A stretch of 64,000 nt of DNA, from assembly GCA_949316235.1 (NCBI GenBank), contig OX438748.1, forward strand, positions 124,001 through 188,000, written 5' to 3'. Both the position numbers and the translations under genes were made by a program. Under the pieces are notes generated by a model, which was not told where the DNA came from, searched no databases, and was given only the letters and a program-made list of their open reading frames with translations. The stretch is from Oegoconia quadripuncta. Its lineage: Eukaryota; Arthropoda; Insecta; Lepidoptera; Autostichidae. Below, in pieces: positions 21,001-36,000 of the stretch. The stretch's first letter is position 1; each line of letters opens with the position of its first letter.

Positions 21001-24000
21001 TATTTTTCAGAATTCACGATTATAAAGAAAAGTGGCCGTTTGTTTTATAATCGTTCTCGAAAATAATCGTAATTAAAGTTATTTAGGTATCATTTACAAT
21101 TAGTTTCAAGGCTTTCCGAGTGCAGATCAGAGCAATATTTTTAGTTATGTTGTATTTAAAATTAAATCTTAATTTATCTAATGAGGGCGCCACTGGATGC
21201 TATAAACCCTCTTAACAAACTGTCGCATGCTATGTAACCTACATAGTTGAGGGACTGTTTGAACCTTCACTGTGCCTAAGTTTGCACTGGCAACTTCCCT
21301 TCTCAGCCAATTTCTTGCTTTACTTCTGAAATGCCGATGAATACCATAGACTACCATTAGGGCAAGTAAAGTCACCGCCGCCAAGGTAAAGTAAACACGC
21401 CCAATGGATGGATTAAGCCCTCTTAACTCTGAAAAAATCTCAATCGCGGATGAAAAGGTTATGCTTCTGCGATGTTATGTAGGGCTCGAGTGGGCCCCGG
21501 ACCCCCCCGCCCGGCGCCGGGCGGTTATCACACACTCGTATCGCACAACTTTCGTCCGTAACAGTTCAGTGTAATGGAACGATTGCCGACATTACATGAA
21601 CTAACCATATAACCACCCTCAGGGATCTACTTAAAATTAACAAGGAAACTTTCTTTATTGTGGGTGATTCTTTATGAGCGTTTAATAGAGGCGGCGGCGA
21701 GTGTGGTCCGTTGTGACGTCACGCGGGGCGCCGACGTGCTTAGATAACACCCGCAGTAGGCATCTTTACACGACTGTTTTATTCGCGCTCAAATTACCGA
21801 AGATAATGTAAAATGGTATTTTTAGCGCACTAAGTCCTCTTAAATTTTCAAAATGGAAGTAGAGCAAATCTTTCTAGAAAAATAGTTATATTGATTTCAA
21901 CATAGTATCGGCCAAACAACATTCACCTAATACTCCAAAATCAAATAGTACTACCAAATATAGGTATGTCTATCAATCGCGAAATTACCTGATAAGAAAT
22001 ACGAATCTTGAAACAGAACTACGTGATTACAGTACTACACTGCCATAAAAGTTAATAAGAAACTCTACTGGTAGAAGAACTGAAAGTATGGCGTGTTCCA
22101 CAACTATCGCAGGAATGGAAACTGGCGTAGTTTTATATCGCATAAAAAAACAAAACGCGGCTACTTTTTGTATCCGACAGAGCGCGCTTCGCGGCCGCTA
22201 CGCCACCGGCCGCTACGAGAGTCTACGGGCTCTACGCGGCGCTACGAGAGAGCTTGTTAGCACTGAGTTTTGTTTTCACCACGCTCGGCTAATTTGGGCT
22301 CGTCGGTCGTAGTTTGAGGTTTAAATTGCTTTGTAACCTGATAGGAGGTTTTAAGGTGTAGGTTGTGAAGTGAGTTAGAAATGGGCATCGTTATTTAAAA
22401 AAAATAAAGCGATTGTTGACTTGTCTTGTCTTGTCTTTTCGTGGTACTACTATTGCAATCGTCACTCTATTAAGAGATTTCTGTCAGTGTCCGTCCAGTG
22501 TCAATACCTCCAGTTGTTAACTTAATTATTAATATTTTGTATATGTTTCGTAAGGCGGCAATGCCTTACACGAAAGCTCAATCACACACATATATATTTA
22601 CACTTCAATCTTACATAATCATTGACTGCAGCTGCACAATATTCTGTTTTATCTCACAACTAATTCTAATTCCGCCATTGTCTACGCATTCGTTGTAATG
22701 AAAATTAACAATTGAATACAAGGTGGACGTTTAAAGTGTTTAAAGATTATTATTAAATAGTGACTTTCCACCGAATTATTATACGAATTTTATTTATAAT
22801 AAAAGATGAGAATCTTTAATTGGCATAACTTTAATTTATAGATTTTGTGTAATAGTTTTTGTAATGATGCTGTTGATTCTGAATTATTCATTAATTAAAA
22901 ATAAAACAAGTAAAGTAATGCTTTGTTCAACGCGTTTTCAACAGTCCATATTTCTTTAATATCGTGTCGTTTCACATTCGAACATGACGATGAGTCACGT
23001 GTCTCTGGCGCCCCACTAGCCCACTGCTGGTCTAGCTGTAGAGCTCATCCCCCACGCGCTCGATATCGCGGCTCGCTATTAACAAACGACGTGTAACATT
23101 ATTAAGGGAACGTTATGACGTCATACCGCGCCAATATTGGTATTTTATGACATAGAAGAGGCTAAGATAAGAGCTTTATAGTAATTGCTTACGTACTTTG
23201 TCAAATAAACTACAGTTTCATGTCTGTGAGGCTCACAGTACACGCAGGCTTTAGTAGTTGACGAACTAATGCGCGAATTTCTACAGACCAGTGAACTTAT
23301 TGTCTAATTTCAATGGTAATGAACTCCATTGTTATGTCTTTCACCATCGATGGAGCTCTATTAATTTATCGAATTTGAGGGTTAGCAATGAAGTTAATTA
23401 CCATTGAAGATAGATAATAACAGGCCAGATTCTGCCGACATACTTCCCATCGGCCTGCTGAATTTGCTCCTTGAGAACCTCCTGGTTGTTGCTTGTTAGT
23501 TATTAAATCCTTTTATATACAATTGTAGTTTACATAGGTAAGTTATTACTGTACTTAGAAACTGTACATTTATATCATTTGTCGTTCGTGTTTGTTTTTA
23601 AGTTTTAAATATTTAATTATGCTCTTTTTCGCCTGTAACACAGGAGTATCTAGTTCAAGCACTAGTGTTTTACATAAATTCAAATGATTTATTTTGCCAG
23701 AATATAGGGTACACAAGGGTGTTTTCGTATTAAAAATAAGGCCCACTACATTCTGCCTTTTGAGCATGCAAAATATATACCTCATTGTTTCTTATTTTGT
23801 ATTTTTACCCGACATTCCCAAAAAGGAGGGTTATGTTTTTCGAGTGTATGTAAGTATGTATGTGTGTGTGTGTGTATGTATGTGTGTAGACTTCTATGTT
23901 ACCCTCTGTAGCCTAAACGGCTCAACCGATTTCGAAACGCGAGGTGTCGTTCGACTTGTCTTGATCTCTAGTGTGTCATAGGATACATTTTATAGTAAAA

Positions 24001-27000
24001 AATCCAATATGGCGCCTCAACAATAAAAAATATGCGGTCGGGTTTTTAATACTGAAATAGTTATGTAACTATTTCAACAAAGATTATACATATAGTACAT
24101 CCTGCTCTCATAAATAGCGGATGAACCAGTAGTACTATCAGTGATGGTCAATACAACGCCTACCATGATCGACAGTCAACGTAACTTCATTATTGCTATC
24201 TTGAAGTCTTGATAAATTACCGTTGGTTCCAGGCTAACATAAGCTGGTGGAAATCATCGTCATGTGTTCAATTAACAACCACCTACTGGAGGTAAAGGGT
24301 ACCCCACTTGACTTGTTTGCTACCTGCGAGTCTACAGTAATTTTACATCATACTATTACCACTACATATGAAACCCCGAGAAAACGAGCGATTAAAACAA
24401 AACGGCTGAATAGATTTCGACAAAATATGTCTAAGGACCACCACTGGAAAATTTGGTTTCAAGTAAAAAAACCGCATCCACATCGGTTCATCTGTTTAAG
24501 TGCTATGGTGCCACAGACAGTCACACACGTATACGTAACGGTTAAACCTCTAACACCCCTCTTTTGGGTTGGGGATTAAAAATATAGAATCGGAGAGTGT
24601 CGGCGCATTTCACTTTCTCACGCCGCATCGGAGCGATTTGAGGCTCTTGTTTAGTGTGTGACGTCACTGAGCACGGTACATCGCACCACGAAGGAGGTTC
24701 GCCCCAAGGAGAAGGTAAACATAATTAGCGTAACGGGTGAGTCGGCACAATGGGGTGATTTACGGCGCGATGTGATATTCATCCGGCGCGGAACAGCGCG
24801 ATGAATATTCAGCGGTGAGAGTACCTCCCTCCGCGCTCCTTCGGGGGTCTCACTCACCGTTATAACACATTCATACTTCAGCTCATATCATAATGGATTT
24901 TGGACGAAAGTACATCATAAAGATGATAAAAAGGTACGCAATCGGCTTTGTAGAAAGTTTTTATGCGGATACTCGTACCAACGCGAAGAGAACTCGGTTT
25001 GGTTGGTGGTAGGGCATTATTTAATGTCCGCCTGGCCAGCTTTTACTGATAGAGAACTTTATAATTATAGGTCACATATGAGGCCCATAATTAGGTCATT
25101 GGAGCATATGGGTCATTAAAGTTCTCGAGTGGAGACCACGCACCGGCAAGTGCAGCGTAGATCGCTGGGTGTAGACCGTTCCCCACTGCGGTCACTCTGG
25201 AATTCTATGAGGGAGACAGTGGATGCCCTGTGGCTGATATGTTGATAGATAGATGATAGATAGATAAATGATAATATAAGTCTGTCGCCAAGCAATAGTA
25301 TTTACAGCATTGTACTGTTACGGCTGTTTGAGATAAGATAGCCAGGCCCCCAATTAAATGTGCGGATTTCGGATAAATGTGCATTCACCTTCGTCTTCAT
25401 TATCACTTAACATGAGATATGCTCGACGTCAAGCGCTAACCCGTTTAAATAGAACGACTGACCAAACTGACGTGGAGGAAGTGGGACTTTCTTGGCTACT
25501 TTTCAAAAAGTGAATCCTTATATTCTTTCTTTAATTAATCTGGGATTCAAGGTAGCAATAGAGACACATAGGGCACCGTCTACCTTCAGTAGGCGCCGTG
25601 TCGAGTACCACTGTTGATCCTAGCTTATTGGTCTCTGTATTAATTTCTGATTTACAGGTGTGATAACTCCAACCTTAAAGATATTTAATAGTTACTGTAA
25701 TCTACGACTTTATCTACCTGAGCTGCTTGAAACATGCTGTCTTTTTGAATTTCGATAGTCTGCTACCACCGATTATTAAATAGTTTAAATTTAAAAATAT
25801 CCACATACAGATATATTTGTAACCTTTCACTGTAGGTTTAAATTAAATACTGTTCGCACTGTTCTACGCAGGACTACTTAACTTCGTTCAAAACAACCAT
25901 TCCCGACACTTCATTATGAGAACAATACACGTTATTGCCCCGCGGTGACGGATGATGCCATCAATACTGAGGGGGAGGGTGAGGGGGGGGGGACACACGC
26001 GGTGATTGAGAGGCGATGCTAGTGATGTCACGACCATCATCGTCGACATCTTTAAGGTGGCTGTTGACCTCATTGTAAGGAGTACTACAAAGGTTATAGT
26101 TTCGTTTTAAATATTTATGAAAATTGTAAACGTGCATGAAGAGATTAGTCAGAATAAACAGAAAACGTTGGACATACAGTTGTCCAATTTGCAGTTTCTC
26201 TATGATCTAATATAACTAATGTTATAAATGCGAAAGTTTGGATGTTTTTATGTACCCTGGATATTTTTAATCCCGATAAAGTTAGTAGTTCCCTCGGGAT
26301 AAACAAAGTTAAACATATTCGCGATAAAGCAATTCCACGCAGGTGAAGCCGCGGGCGGAAAGCTAGTATTTATAGTACTTCACTAATTCGTAGTATAAGA
26401 AATAAATCAAATTGATTGAATTATATAGGACAGCTCAAGTTTTATATAAAATATTTAGAACATATTTATCTGAACACATTCTGGGAGTCATCATGCCTCT
26501 ATTAACAAGAAAACTTCTATTGCGGATGGTGATGTGTCACGGAACCAGATAAGACTCCTCTTTGTTAAGGCTGAATGTGAAATTCGCTCATGGATGGGAA
26601 TACAAATTTTTTTTTTAAATAAATGAAATAAATGTTCGAAAAGTAAGAAAGTCAGGTCATTCAATATTGTTTTGTAGAGAAGTTCATAAATTTTCATAGT
26701 GTTTCGTTAAAAATTGTAGCAGTAATGTAAACAACTGGAAAAAATACTGCTGACTTTAGAATTTTGGTCTTCAATTCTGTAAATTATAATAAAATTTGTG
26801 ATGACCACCACTACCCATATCTTGTCGGTTTTAACGTATTTTTTGAGTCATAAAAATGCCATAACATGAAAACTGGTTACAATGTTTCTCAGATTAACGG
26901 TGTTTTGCGAAGAACAAACGTTTGATTTTAGTTTATGTGGTTATAATTAAATTTAATCATCATATTTATGGTAGAACACCCTGTAACAAAGTGTACAATA

Positions 27001-30000
27001 ACACTATAGGATTCGTGTTTAGAACGGGTAAGCGGTGTACTGTATAGTAGAGTAGATATGTGAGTGGTGCACACTGAGATAGTGTAGCAATCAGTGTCAG
27101 TGTCGTGACACCACAGACACTAAACACAGGGGTTTCCGCCGCTCTATTAGCCGCCGGCGACACTCGGCCGCGCAGATAACTACACGCGTACATCACTCGC
27201 GATACACTTGTGGTGTCCCGATAGTGTCACTCCGCACAGCGGCTGTGAGCGACACTCTGTTAGTTCTCCCTAACGATCAGTGGCCAAAACTCAGTTAAAC
27301 GTTAACCCTGCTAGATTGATCGAGGTTGGCTATTTACATCAAATTATCTGTATTACATTAATAATGACGTGTTGGTGCACATGCTGATGTATGGGAGCGA
27401 ATGTTGGATACGGCAGAAGAAGCATGAGAGCAGAATCAACGCAGTAGAAATGCGTTCACTGCGCGGAGTGTGTGGAGTGCTTTGTATGATAGATTAAAGA
27501 ATTGTGTGATTAGTGAAAGGTGTAGCGTGCATGATGACGTAGTGAGGAAGATAGAAAGAGGTATGTAGAGGTGGGTTGGGCATATAGAACGAATGAGTGA
27601 AAAGAGATTGACGAAAGAAATATATAACGAAAGCATGAATGGAAGGGTCGGTAAAGGTCGACCAAGGGGGACGTACGTCAATCAAGTGACTGACGTACTC
27701 TTAAAAGGACAGGTGCGGTCAACCATTTACCGACAAGTGTGTATGAAGCATTTGTTGAGAGTGCAAGAAGCAAAAGTATTATGTCAGGATCATTGTAAGT
27801 GGAAATCACTAATCTCTCCTACCGCAACGGGAAACAGGCGTGAGCATGTGTATGTATGTAATTTAATATTGAAATCTCCGCTTAACTGACATAAATTATA
27901 TTACGTTAGTCTGAGACGGTCTGTTATTTGTAATTAACTAGGATATATCGTATTTATTTGTGTTATAATGCCTTATTAATACTTTGATTTAAATTCTTGT
28001 ACATAACCTACCTGTTTAGTCTTTTCCCGGTTCTCTCCACTACCCAAAGGTTGTCTGGTAGAAGTCGCTCATTAGCGGTAGGACCGCATAGTTGTACAAT
28101 TGTATGTAGTTTGTTCAACAAATGTAATATGTATTTATTGTGCAATAAAGTATACTTTATTGATTGATTAAACATATCCGACATAAAGTTAACCCATCAT
28201 CAAAATTGAACTTAGTCATTTAATCCATTTTTTTCTTGCTTTATCTAATTGAACTTTCAATCTAATGACACACTCAATCTGATCGTTTGAATACTTGTCA
28301 CCGATATAATGAATTTCAATGTAGAAGTCTAAATGAAGTAGCAAACCCATATTGACCCCACCAGAAGACACAATGAAAGAAAGAAAATGCGTTTTTATCC
28401 CGTCTCACGACACAAACATGATACAATTAGGTAGAAGATAGAAACATTTGCCGCACACAAGCTCAGTTAAACAGTGTCTAAGATAAACACCGCCGTGACA
28501 ACAATAAACACTGCTTTCCCGTATAGTTTCAAAGGTTGAACACAAACTTAATATGAATTTGTTGTAACGTAATTTAAGATTTCTGTGATAAGACAATGTT
28601 TGTCATTGCCGCCAGTTAGTCGGTGTCGCAACGAGCCTTATTGCATTTTGTTAAGATAGCCATGGCTATCTTATCTATGACAACCGGATCACAACAACAA
28701 CAAAAAAATATCTTTGCACATACACACAACGCCATCTAGTTCCACACTAAGCAACAGGCTTGTATTATGGATACCAGATGGTTGATAAACTATACAAATA
28801 CATAAATTTTGTTGTAAATGAATAGGTACATTTATAAATGATAACATCCATAACTCGGGAACAATTATCTGTATTGGTCATACAAACATATGCCCCTAGC
28901 GGGATTCGAACCTGCGACGTTTTGGTATATCAGGCAGTCAGAGTTTCTAACCACTACACCAAACAGGTCGTTAACAATACTGTTAACATTGTTGCTTGGC
29001 CGCTGACTTAGGCAAGATGGTGGTGCCAGTCAACATTTAACAATACTGTTAACATTGTTGCTTGGCCGCTGACTTAGGCAAGATGGTGGTGCCAGTCAAC
29101 ATTTAACAATACTGTTAACATTGTTGCTTGGCCGCTGACTTAGGCAAGATGGTGGTGCCAGTCAACATTTAACAATACTGTTAACATTGTTGCTTGGCCG
29201 CTGACTTAGGCAAGATGGTGGTGCCAGTCAACATTTAACAATACTGTTAACATTGTTGCTTGGCCGCTGACTTAGGCAAGATGGTGGTGCCAGTCAACAT
29301 TTAACAATACTGTTAACATTGTTGCTTGGCCGCTGACTTAGGCAAGATGGTGGTGCCAGTCAACATTTAACAATACTGTTAACATTGTTGCTTGGCCGCT
29401 GACTTAGGCAAGATGGTGGTGCCAGTCAACATTTAACAATACTGTTAACATTGTTGCTTGGCCGCTGACTTAGGCAAGATGGTGGTGCTAGTCAACATTT
29501 AAAATGCCTTACCACCAACCAAACCAAATGCTGAACATGTACTTCGCTGGGAATCGAACCCGCGACCTCCGATTCGTAACCCCAATGTTGTTTACATTAA
29601 GGCACGGAGGCGGTTATTGGACCACTGTCCGTAGATCTCTCCTAACACACGTGTTAGACATCTAAACGCAATCTTGTAGTACAGCAATGTCGTGTCCCTT
29701 CACTGATATATATACTCGTATATACAGGGCGTCCCAAAGTTATGGGACATGAAGGGGAAGTACCTTAAATATCGTAGATAGTGAATTTTGCTCAAAGAAG
29801 ACTTTATGTTATTTTTAAAAGTTAGTAATTCTGCATTCATAGATTTTCTAAAAATTATTTGCTTCGGCTGGGAATCGAACCGACTCAAATGTGAAAAAAA
29901 AAACACCCTACTTTTATGATGCCAATCGAAAGAATAGCTAAAAAATAATAACTCTGCCTAAGTAACATAGTATTTTAAAAGAAAGGAACAACGTGAAATT

Positions 30001-33000
30001 AATCATTTTAATCAAATAAAAAACATACATGAAACTGCCGTAGTCAATTAAGTAGGTATTTTTTTGTAAATTAATTAATTAAATGCTCAAAATGTGATCC
30101 CTCTTGTTATCATTTCATCTACACGTGCACTTATAATAAGGAAAACTATGTTAGTACCTATTTTATGAAGTGGGTACTTATTTACGAATAATCAATGCTA
30201 TCTTTGGAATGATAATATCGCTACTTTTCGAACGTCGTCGGCAATAAATAACTTTCTTGAAATTTGACTCAATCATTTTATGTTGTTCCTTTCTTTTAAA
30301 ATACTATGTTACTTAGGCAGAGTTATTATTTTTTAGCTATTCTTTCGATTGGCATCATAAAAGTAGGGTGTTTTTTTTTCACATTTAAGTCGGTTCGATT
30401 CCCAGCCGAAGCAAGTAATTTTTAGAAAATCTATGAATGCAGAATTACTAACTTTTAAAAATAACATAAAGTCTTCTTTGAGCAAAATTCACTATCTACA
30501 ATATTTAAGGTACTTCCCCTTCATGTCCCATAACTTTGGGACGCCCTGTATACTCGTATCTGTCAATAAATTGTTTAATATAGCCTTTTACGACACTCGC
30601 AAGTCGTTTATCTAATGCGACCCACTTCGCGGAGTCATTCGTTAGATTTTCATCTAGCTCTTGGCACCAGCCGGCTGTAGGCGTTACATCACATCGTGAT
30701 ACTTCTCATATCTAAATGTGGCGACGAAACTTACTACAAATGGGTATTCGCACTTCAATTTATATTATCGGGAGCAGTGAATGTACTATTTCTAGGGTTA
30801 CGTAGTCTAATGTCAAAACTGATTCTGATGAGGTGAACGAGAATGCATAACCACTTTCATTTCCAAGGAGAGCGCCATAGTGTTGGAGTGAGTGTTCATC
30901 GCTCCCCAGGGAATCAAGAGTCGGGATTGAAGCGGAAACAGTTAGAAATGAATATCAAAAGCTGACATACGACCTGCTTCCGCGGTGTGCTGCGCTAATA
31001 CTAGTGCGTCATGTATGCAAACAGGAACACGTGCCAGTGTCGCTTACCTGTAACGAATGGAAAACTTGTTCCAATATACAACAGGCGTGTGCTGAGAGAG
31101 CTACTCTGTAAGCTAACACCATCAGGTGACGCGGGTGACGAACACACGGGATGGTGTTTGTAATCGTTACAGGAGTCGATACTCCGGTGAGTGCGGGCTT
31201 TAGGTGAAATAGATTTTGTCAGAGAGTAGCTGTTGCGAATACGAGTGCGACATAAAGGTTATTAGGTAGATCTTTAAATACTTTTTTTATAATTTTTTAT
31301 ACCTACGACACCAGCTCAAAGTCCACTAGACATAATAAACCTCTCCTTTGGCGTAATTCACCATTACTGTCCCTGGGAGGATTTTCTCTAATTTCCGCTG
31401 ATGCACGCAGATGTTTTGTGAGGTCCTCCAAATGTCTGTGCTGCTCGTCAGCGTCACTGTTCTGTGCAATAGCATAATAATACTCTCGAACCAATAATTG
31501 TCTTTAAAGACACTCAGGTTATACACGCACTTAACTTAATGAGGGGATGAGCCGTATTCCACCACGCGGGCGCAGTGCGGATTGGTGAATTTGCGTCAGA
31601 GTAGTATCCACCTGAGAGTCAGTGTACTTAAGCCGACTCTGGAGGCCACAGACTTGGTTTAATGACTAGTGTCGATGGAAGACAACCGTAACTGATTATC
31701 TAAGTAACACCTATCCAAGGTCTAAGCGCGCCAGGTGAACTATATGGAACTGAGAATATATATTTGTCCGCGAAGATTCAGGAAAACCAAAAAGGACAAA
31801 AAAAGTGGTGAATGAATTGTTTTTCTTGCGATTATTCTGAACATAGTTTAATATTAGACTGAATGCTCCGTTGACACGTTCACGGTTGGCACGAACCTGG
31901 TACATAAGTGCCTGCACGTGACGTGATCGACTGAGACAGTCACGTGACTTCAGTCTAATCAGCAGATCTTCCGCACGCGTTTACAAGCCGTTTCCGGCAT
32001 ATATTCGCGAGTGTCCCCGCCCCGGGGCGCTCCCCCCGCTCCGCCCCGCGCCCCGGGGCAAGCTCCCCGCTCGTGGGAGACGGCAATTTCCTGCGCAGCT
32101 CTGCTCTAATTTCTTAGTCCCTCCTAATTGTCATTAGACACGAGCGCCGCCGGCCGCTAATGCGCTAAATAAACAAACAGCCCCGTGCCCTTCCACCCTG
32201 CACCCTGCACCGCTACACACGGCACACTACTCCACCATGTCCCAACACTTCACCATGAGCATAGCACCACTGATGTATAGTAGAATTATTTTGGTGCAAA
32301 ACGAACAAAACATCTACGAACCAAGTGCACCATGAACATTTAAAGCGATACAAATTACTAAATAGTAAGGGCCAAGTCCAGATGTGATTGATGCATTTCG
32401 GTGAGTGTGTATCGCACATCGCCTTAATATTCCTCCGGACTAATAGCGCAGGGAGTCACTAAGCACTTTGCTTCATCAATTTATAATGCCAACTGCCAAG
32501 GTGCGTCTGTTATTCCAAAATCAAGTAATCTTGAGAGCTTCAACTCAAGGTGAATATTCATTTGCTGAGATATGCGATCTTTATCTTTGACCACATCGTC
32601 ATTTCCAACAGCACAGTTTGTGGTCAAACGCGTATCTTGCTGACCGACTGTTTCTTACCACCATTTATTTTGGAAAATATTTGACTACTTCACATAACAG
32701 TGTACGCTTGGCCGCTGGGCAGGCGGGTCGGTGATCGCTGTTGTGTTCCCTTTGCGTCATTGCCATCGCTGCCCCTCTGGGTGCAATTATGCTCAATTGC
32801 CTATTACGTCATGGGAAGATATGGGTTCATCTGTTATAGAATAAGTTCTATAACATATAAACAAGCCCCCATCCCACGGTGGTCAGAGGTATCCCAAACA
32901 TTAGTGTTTGGGTGTTCCAAACATTAAGAGTTTGATGTAGTGAATAGTGACCCTGCTTGCGAGACCAATGATTGCGGGTTGGAATACCGCGATGGGTATG

Positions 33001-36000
33001 TTTGTGTGATGAATACGAACATTTATTCCCGAGTCATGCATGTTTATATAAATATTTAAATATCTTTATCCATTATCTAGCATCCATAGTATAAGTGTTT
33101 GGGACTAGCTGATTGGTGTAAGTGTCAGAAATATATTTTTATTATTAATATTTTATTTTATTGTTTGAAGCAAAATGTAGGGTTCACCTCAGAAATATAG
33201 AAATGCACAAGTGATAGGGGCTGAGTTCATCGCCGTTAAAACCTGCATGTCTATAGATGTTTCTAGGTGGAGTCGCCTTTCATGGCTCCCACGGGAAGAG
33301 AAGGGTTAGCTCTTTTCTTTTACGTGCCGAAAATAGCACCATTACTGCAATTCTAATTCAGAATTATTTATAGGGTGTCGTGTCGCACGAACATTTTGTC
33401 GTACAAGCATACTAGTACGAGTTATCGGACATCGGTTGTAAAATATTTCGCATTAATGTACTATGTACTCTAGTAATGCGAGTGCCAAAGCTAGCCGACA
33501 TAGTAGAGGTCAGCAATAAAATCCATCGGAATACGGTAGCTGAGGCGAGGCCGGCGCCAGGAATACCTAATGAGAGTTCGAATGTGAAGCGGAGAATCGA
33601 AACGCGCCGGGGGACATGGGGGGGGGGGGGGGGGGCGATACACTACAGTGACCGGTACAAGTGAGGCGAACTGGACCTCCTTCACGGTCTCTGAGAGTCC
33701 CAGTGGTCTGACAAGGAAGATTAGTACGTAAGCCGAGTTTGATCCTACAGCTTACCGTCCGCGTGGGAGATTTATTCAAAATCGATTCGGCATAAAAATT
33801 TGCCTATATGTTAATCCAGGTTCTAATCTATTTCTAATATTAGTTGGGATATACAGGGTCTAACAAAGTTAACCCGACAAAAGTTGCAGAGTATATGTAT
33901 AGGATGTACCTATTATGAAAAAAATAAAAAATAAAACATTAAAGTCAAAAGATTTTATTCAAAAAATAAAATTTAGAAATGTAAATTTTGAGAGTTGGAA
34001 TTTAATGGCCGCGCGCTCTAAGTAGGTACTTTGACACAACACACAAACACGTGTTTGACTTGCTGTGATTGGTTGCGCCCTGTGCCCCGCCACCCCCTTT
34101 GGCGTCTTCTTAGATGAACGTTGCCTGTTTTTTCTCATTGATAAAATAAGGTACAATCGAAATGAAGTAAGTCTGTTAATTTGTATTTTCATTTGCACTT
34201 ACATTTAATTTTTTTACTCGGAAACAAAATTTTTAAGGCTAGTTTTTTTAAAGAATATATTATTTTATTGTCATGTACGTGCAATTGCCAAAGTTTGTCG
34301 GGCTAATTTTGTTATCCCTTATATATGGAATAAGCTCTTAGAGCTCCGTGCGGTACTTGCACCAACCCGTGTCTTTCCGTGAGCGTCACAAAAGGCGACT
34401 AAGGGACTTTCAAAAGACATCTGTAGACGTTTCAACAAAGTTGGACTTATCCTCGTCAAGTGTGGATGGATGCATCATCACACATCAATCTACATATTAA
34501 AGCGCACTGTTGGACATAAGCTTAGGACTAATACATAGCTTTTCATTGGCAGACTTGCCCTAATTGCTCACGCTGGGCAGGAGGGTTGCCGATCGCAGAT
34601 TTTTTAAGAGCAATGCATCAATGATCCTGCTGCCCATCATCTGGTATACTCACGGTGACTGTACTGAAACGGGCTACTGTTCCTGGAGTCACGCGTGAAT
34701 TACTATACATTGAAAGGTGAACCGTAGATGTCGTTTCAAGCATACTCTGTGTAACATCCAAACGTTGTTTGGGATATCACTGACCATCCCAATTGGTATA
34801 GACGTTGTGACGCTATGTAATTCTTACAATAATTGTGTACATTAGGGATAATGCGTATAGCGCTCATAACCTGAATTAATTGTGGTTTTTAATGAATTCA
34901 GTATTGTTTACTTGTTGAGATTCACCTGTGGCCTTCGTCCATTATTGCGACGTGTACCATAACGGCTCTACGAGGTGGAAACAAACCGTCTCATTGGATT
35001 TGTTTGTAGTTTTTGATGATCTGTGTCGGTTCGGTTTAGTTGAGGCGCGCGGGGGGAGGGACTCGTTCTTCATTTGTAAATATTTGCAGCGAAGGCCGCG
35101 AGCCGAGGTAGGAGACGGATGGCGGGGGGGCCGGGGGGACGGGGAGGACAAGGGACTGAACTTTTTATTTGGAACATTTTCACGGATTCGTGTCACGCAC
35201 CGGCGCGGATTCATTTCACGAGCGACCTTTTTATAATTTAATCTTATGCCTTGTTACAATCACAATGATAAAAGGGCGCGAGATGCGGCCGAATATTCAT
35301 GAGGCATGCCTGTGTGTGTGACACGAGGCACATCGCCCAATTGGAGAGCAGCTCCCGGAGCGGTTAATTCCATTCGGCAAATTGCTCTGTAAATAACGAA
35401 TTGCAATGGACGTAATAGTTTTCAGGTTCTTTTATATCGCTCGGATGAAGTGAAACCAATTAACGTTCTGTCATGAAATGGTCAATTTGCTCGCCGGCTG
35501 TAAATTGTACAAAATCGATTCGCGGAATTGCACAGCAAACGGGATTCTTTGGTATTTGTTGAGATAGGAGTAACCTGGAGTAACCCTTCTCACTATGTTC
35601 ACTTCACTGGAAAGCCCAATGTAATTCCGTACATAAAATGATAATAACATGATTCAGTGGTAAAGCCCACTCTGGACCTTACGATGTAAAATCAATAATA
35701 ACAATAAGGACCCGATGAGAATACTTCCCATGCAACTAGTCCAACTAATATTATAAATGTGAAACTTTGGATGTTTCTTTGTTTTTGTTTGTTGCTCAAT
35801 CAGAGCGAAACGGATTTGGACGAAATTTGATACACAAGTAGAATATGCCCTGCATAGTTTCATCTCGATAAAGTGAGTAGTTCCAGTTGGATAAACGAAT
35901 TACATATGTCGGGAAAGAAATATAGTACCGCCCGGCGTTCACATATTTTTATAAGATAACAAACGTAAATATGTCGCAAAATTACAGGTTGAGAGGATAT

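Larger units (their letters stand above)
28650..29605 (-). repeat. SINE family C, inverted, split by SINE A and expanded into an array
   Basis: Left part 28650-28707 (complement of the GGTTGTCAGAGATAAGATAG region), then an inverted SINE A (28708-28971), then the next section of family C repeated 8 times (28973-29500), then the rest of the family C head complement (29501-29605), with inverted B-box GGGAATCGAACCCGCGACC. Confidence 0.88.

Noticed and set aside
34928..35236. 102-codon ORF on plus strand with an overlapping one on minus
   Set aside because: It lies in a GC-rich island where stops are rare. Open frames on both strands at once point to composition, not coding.
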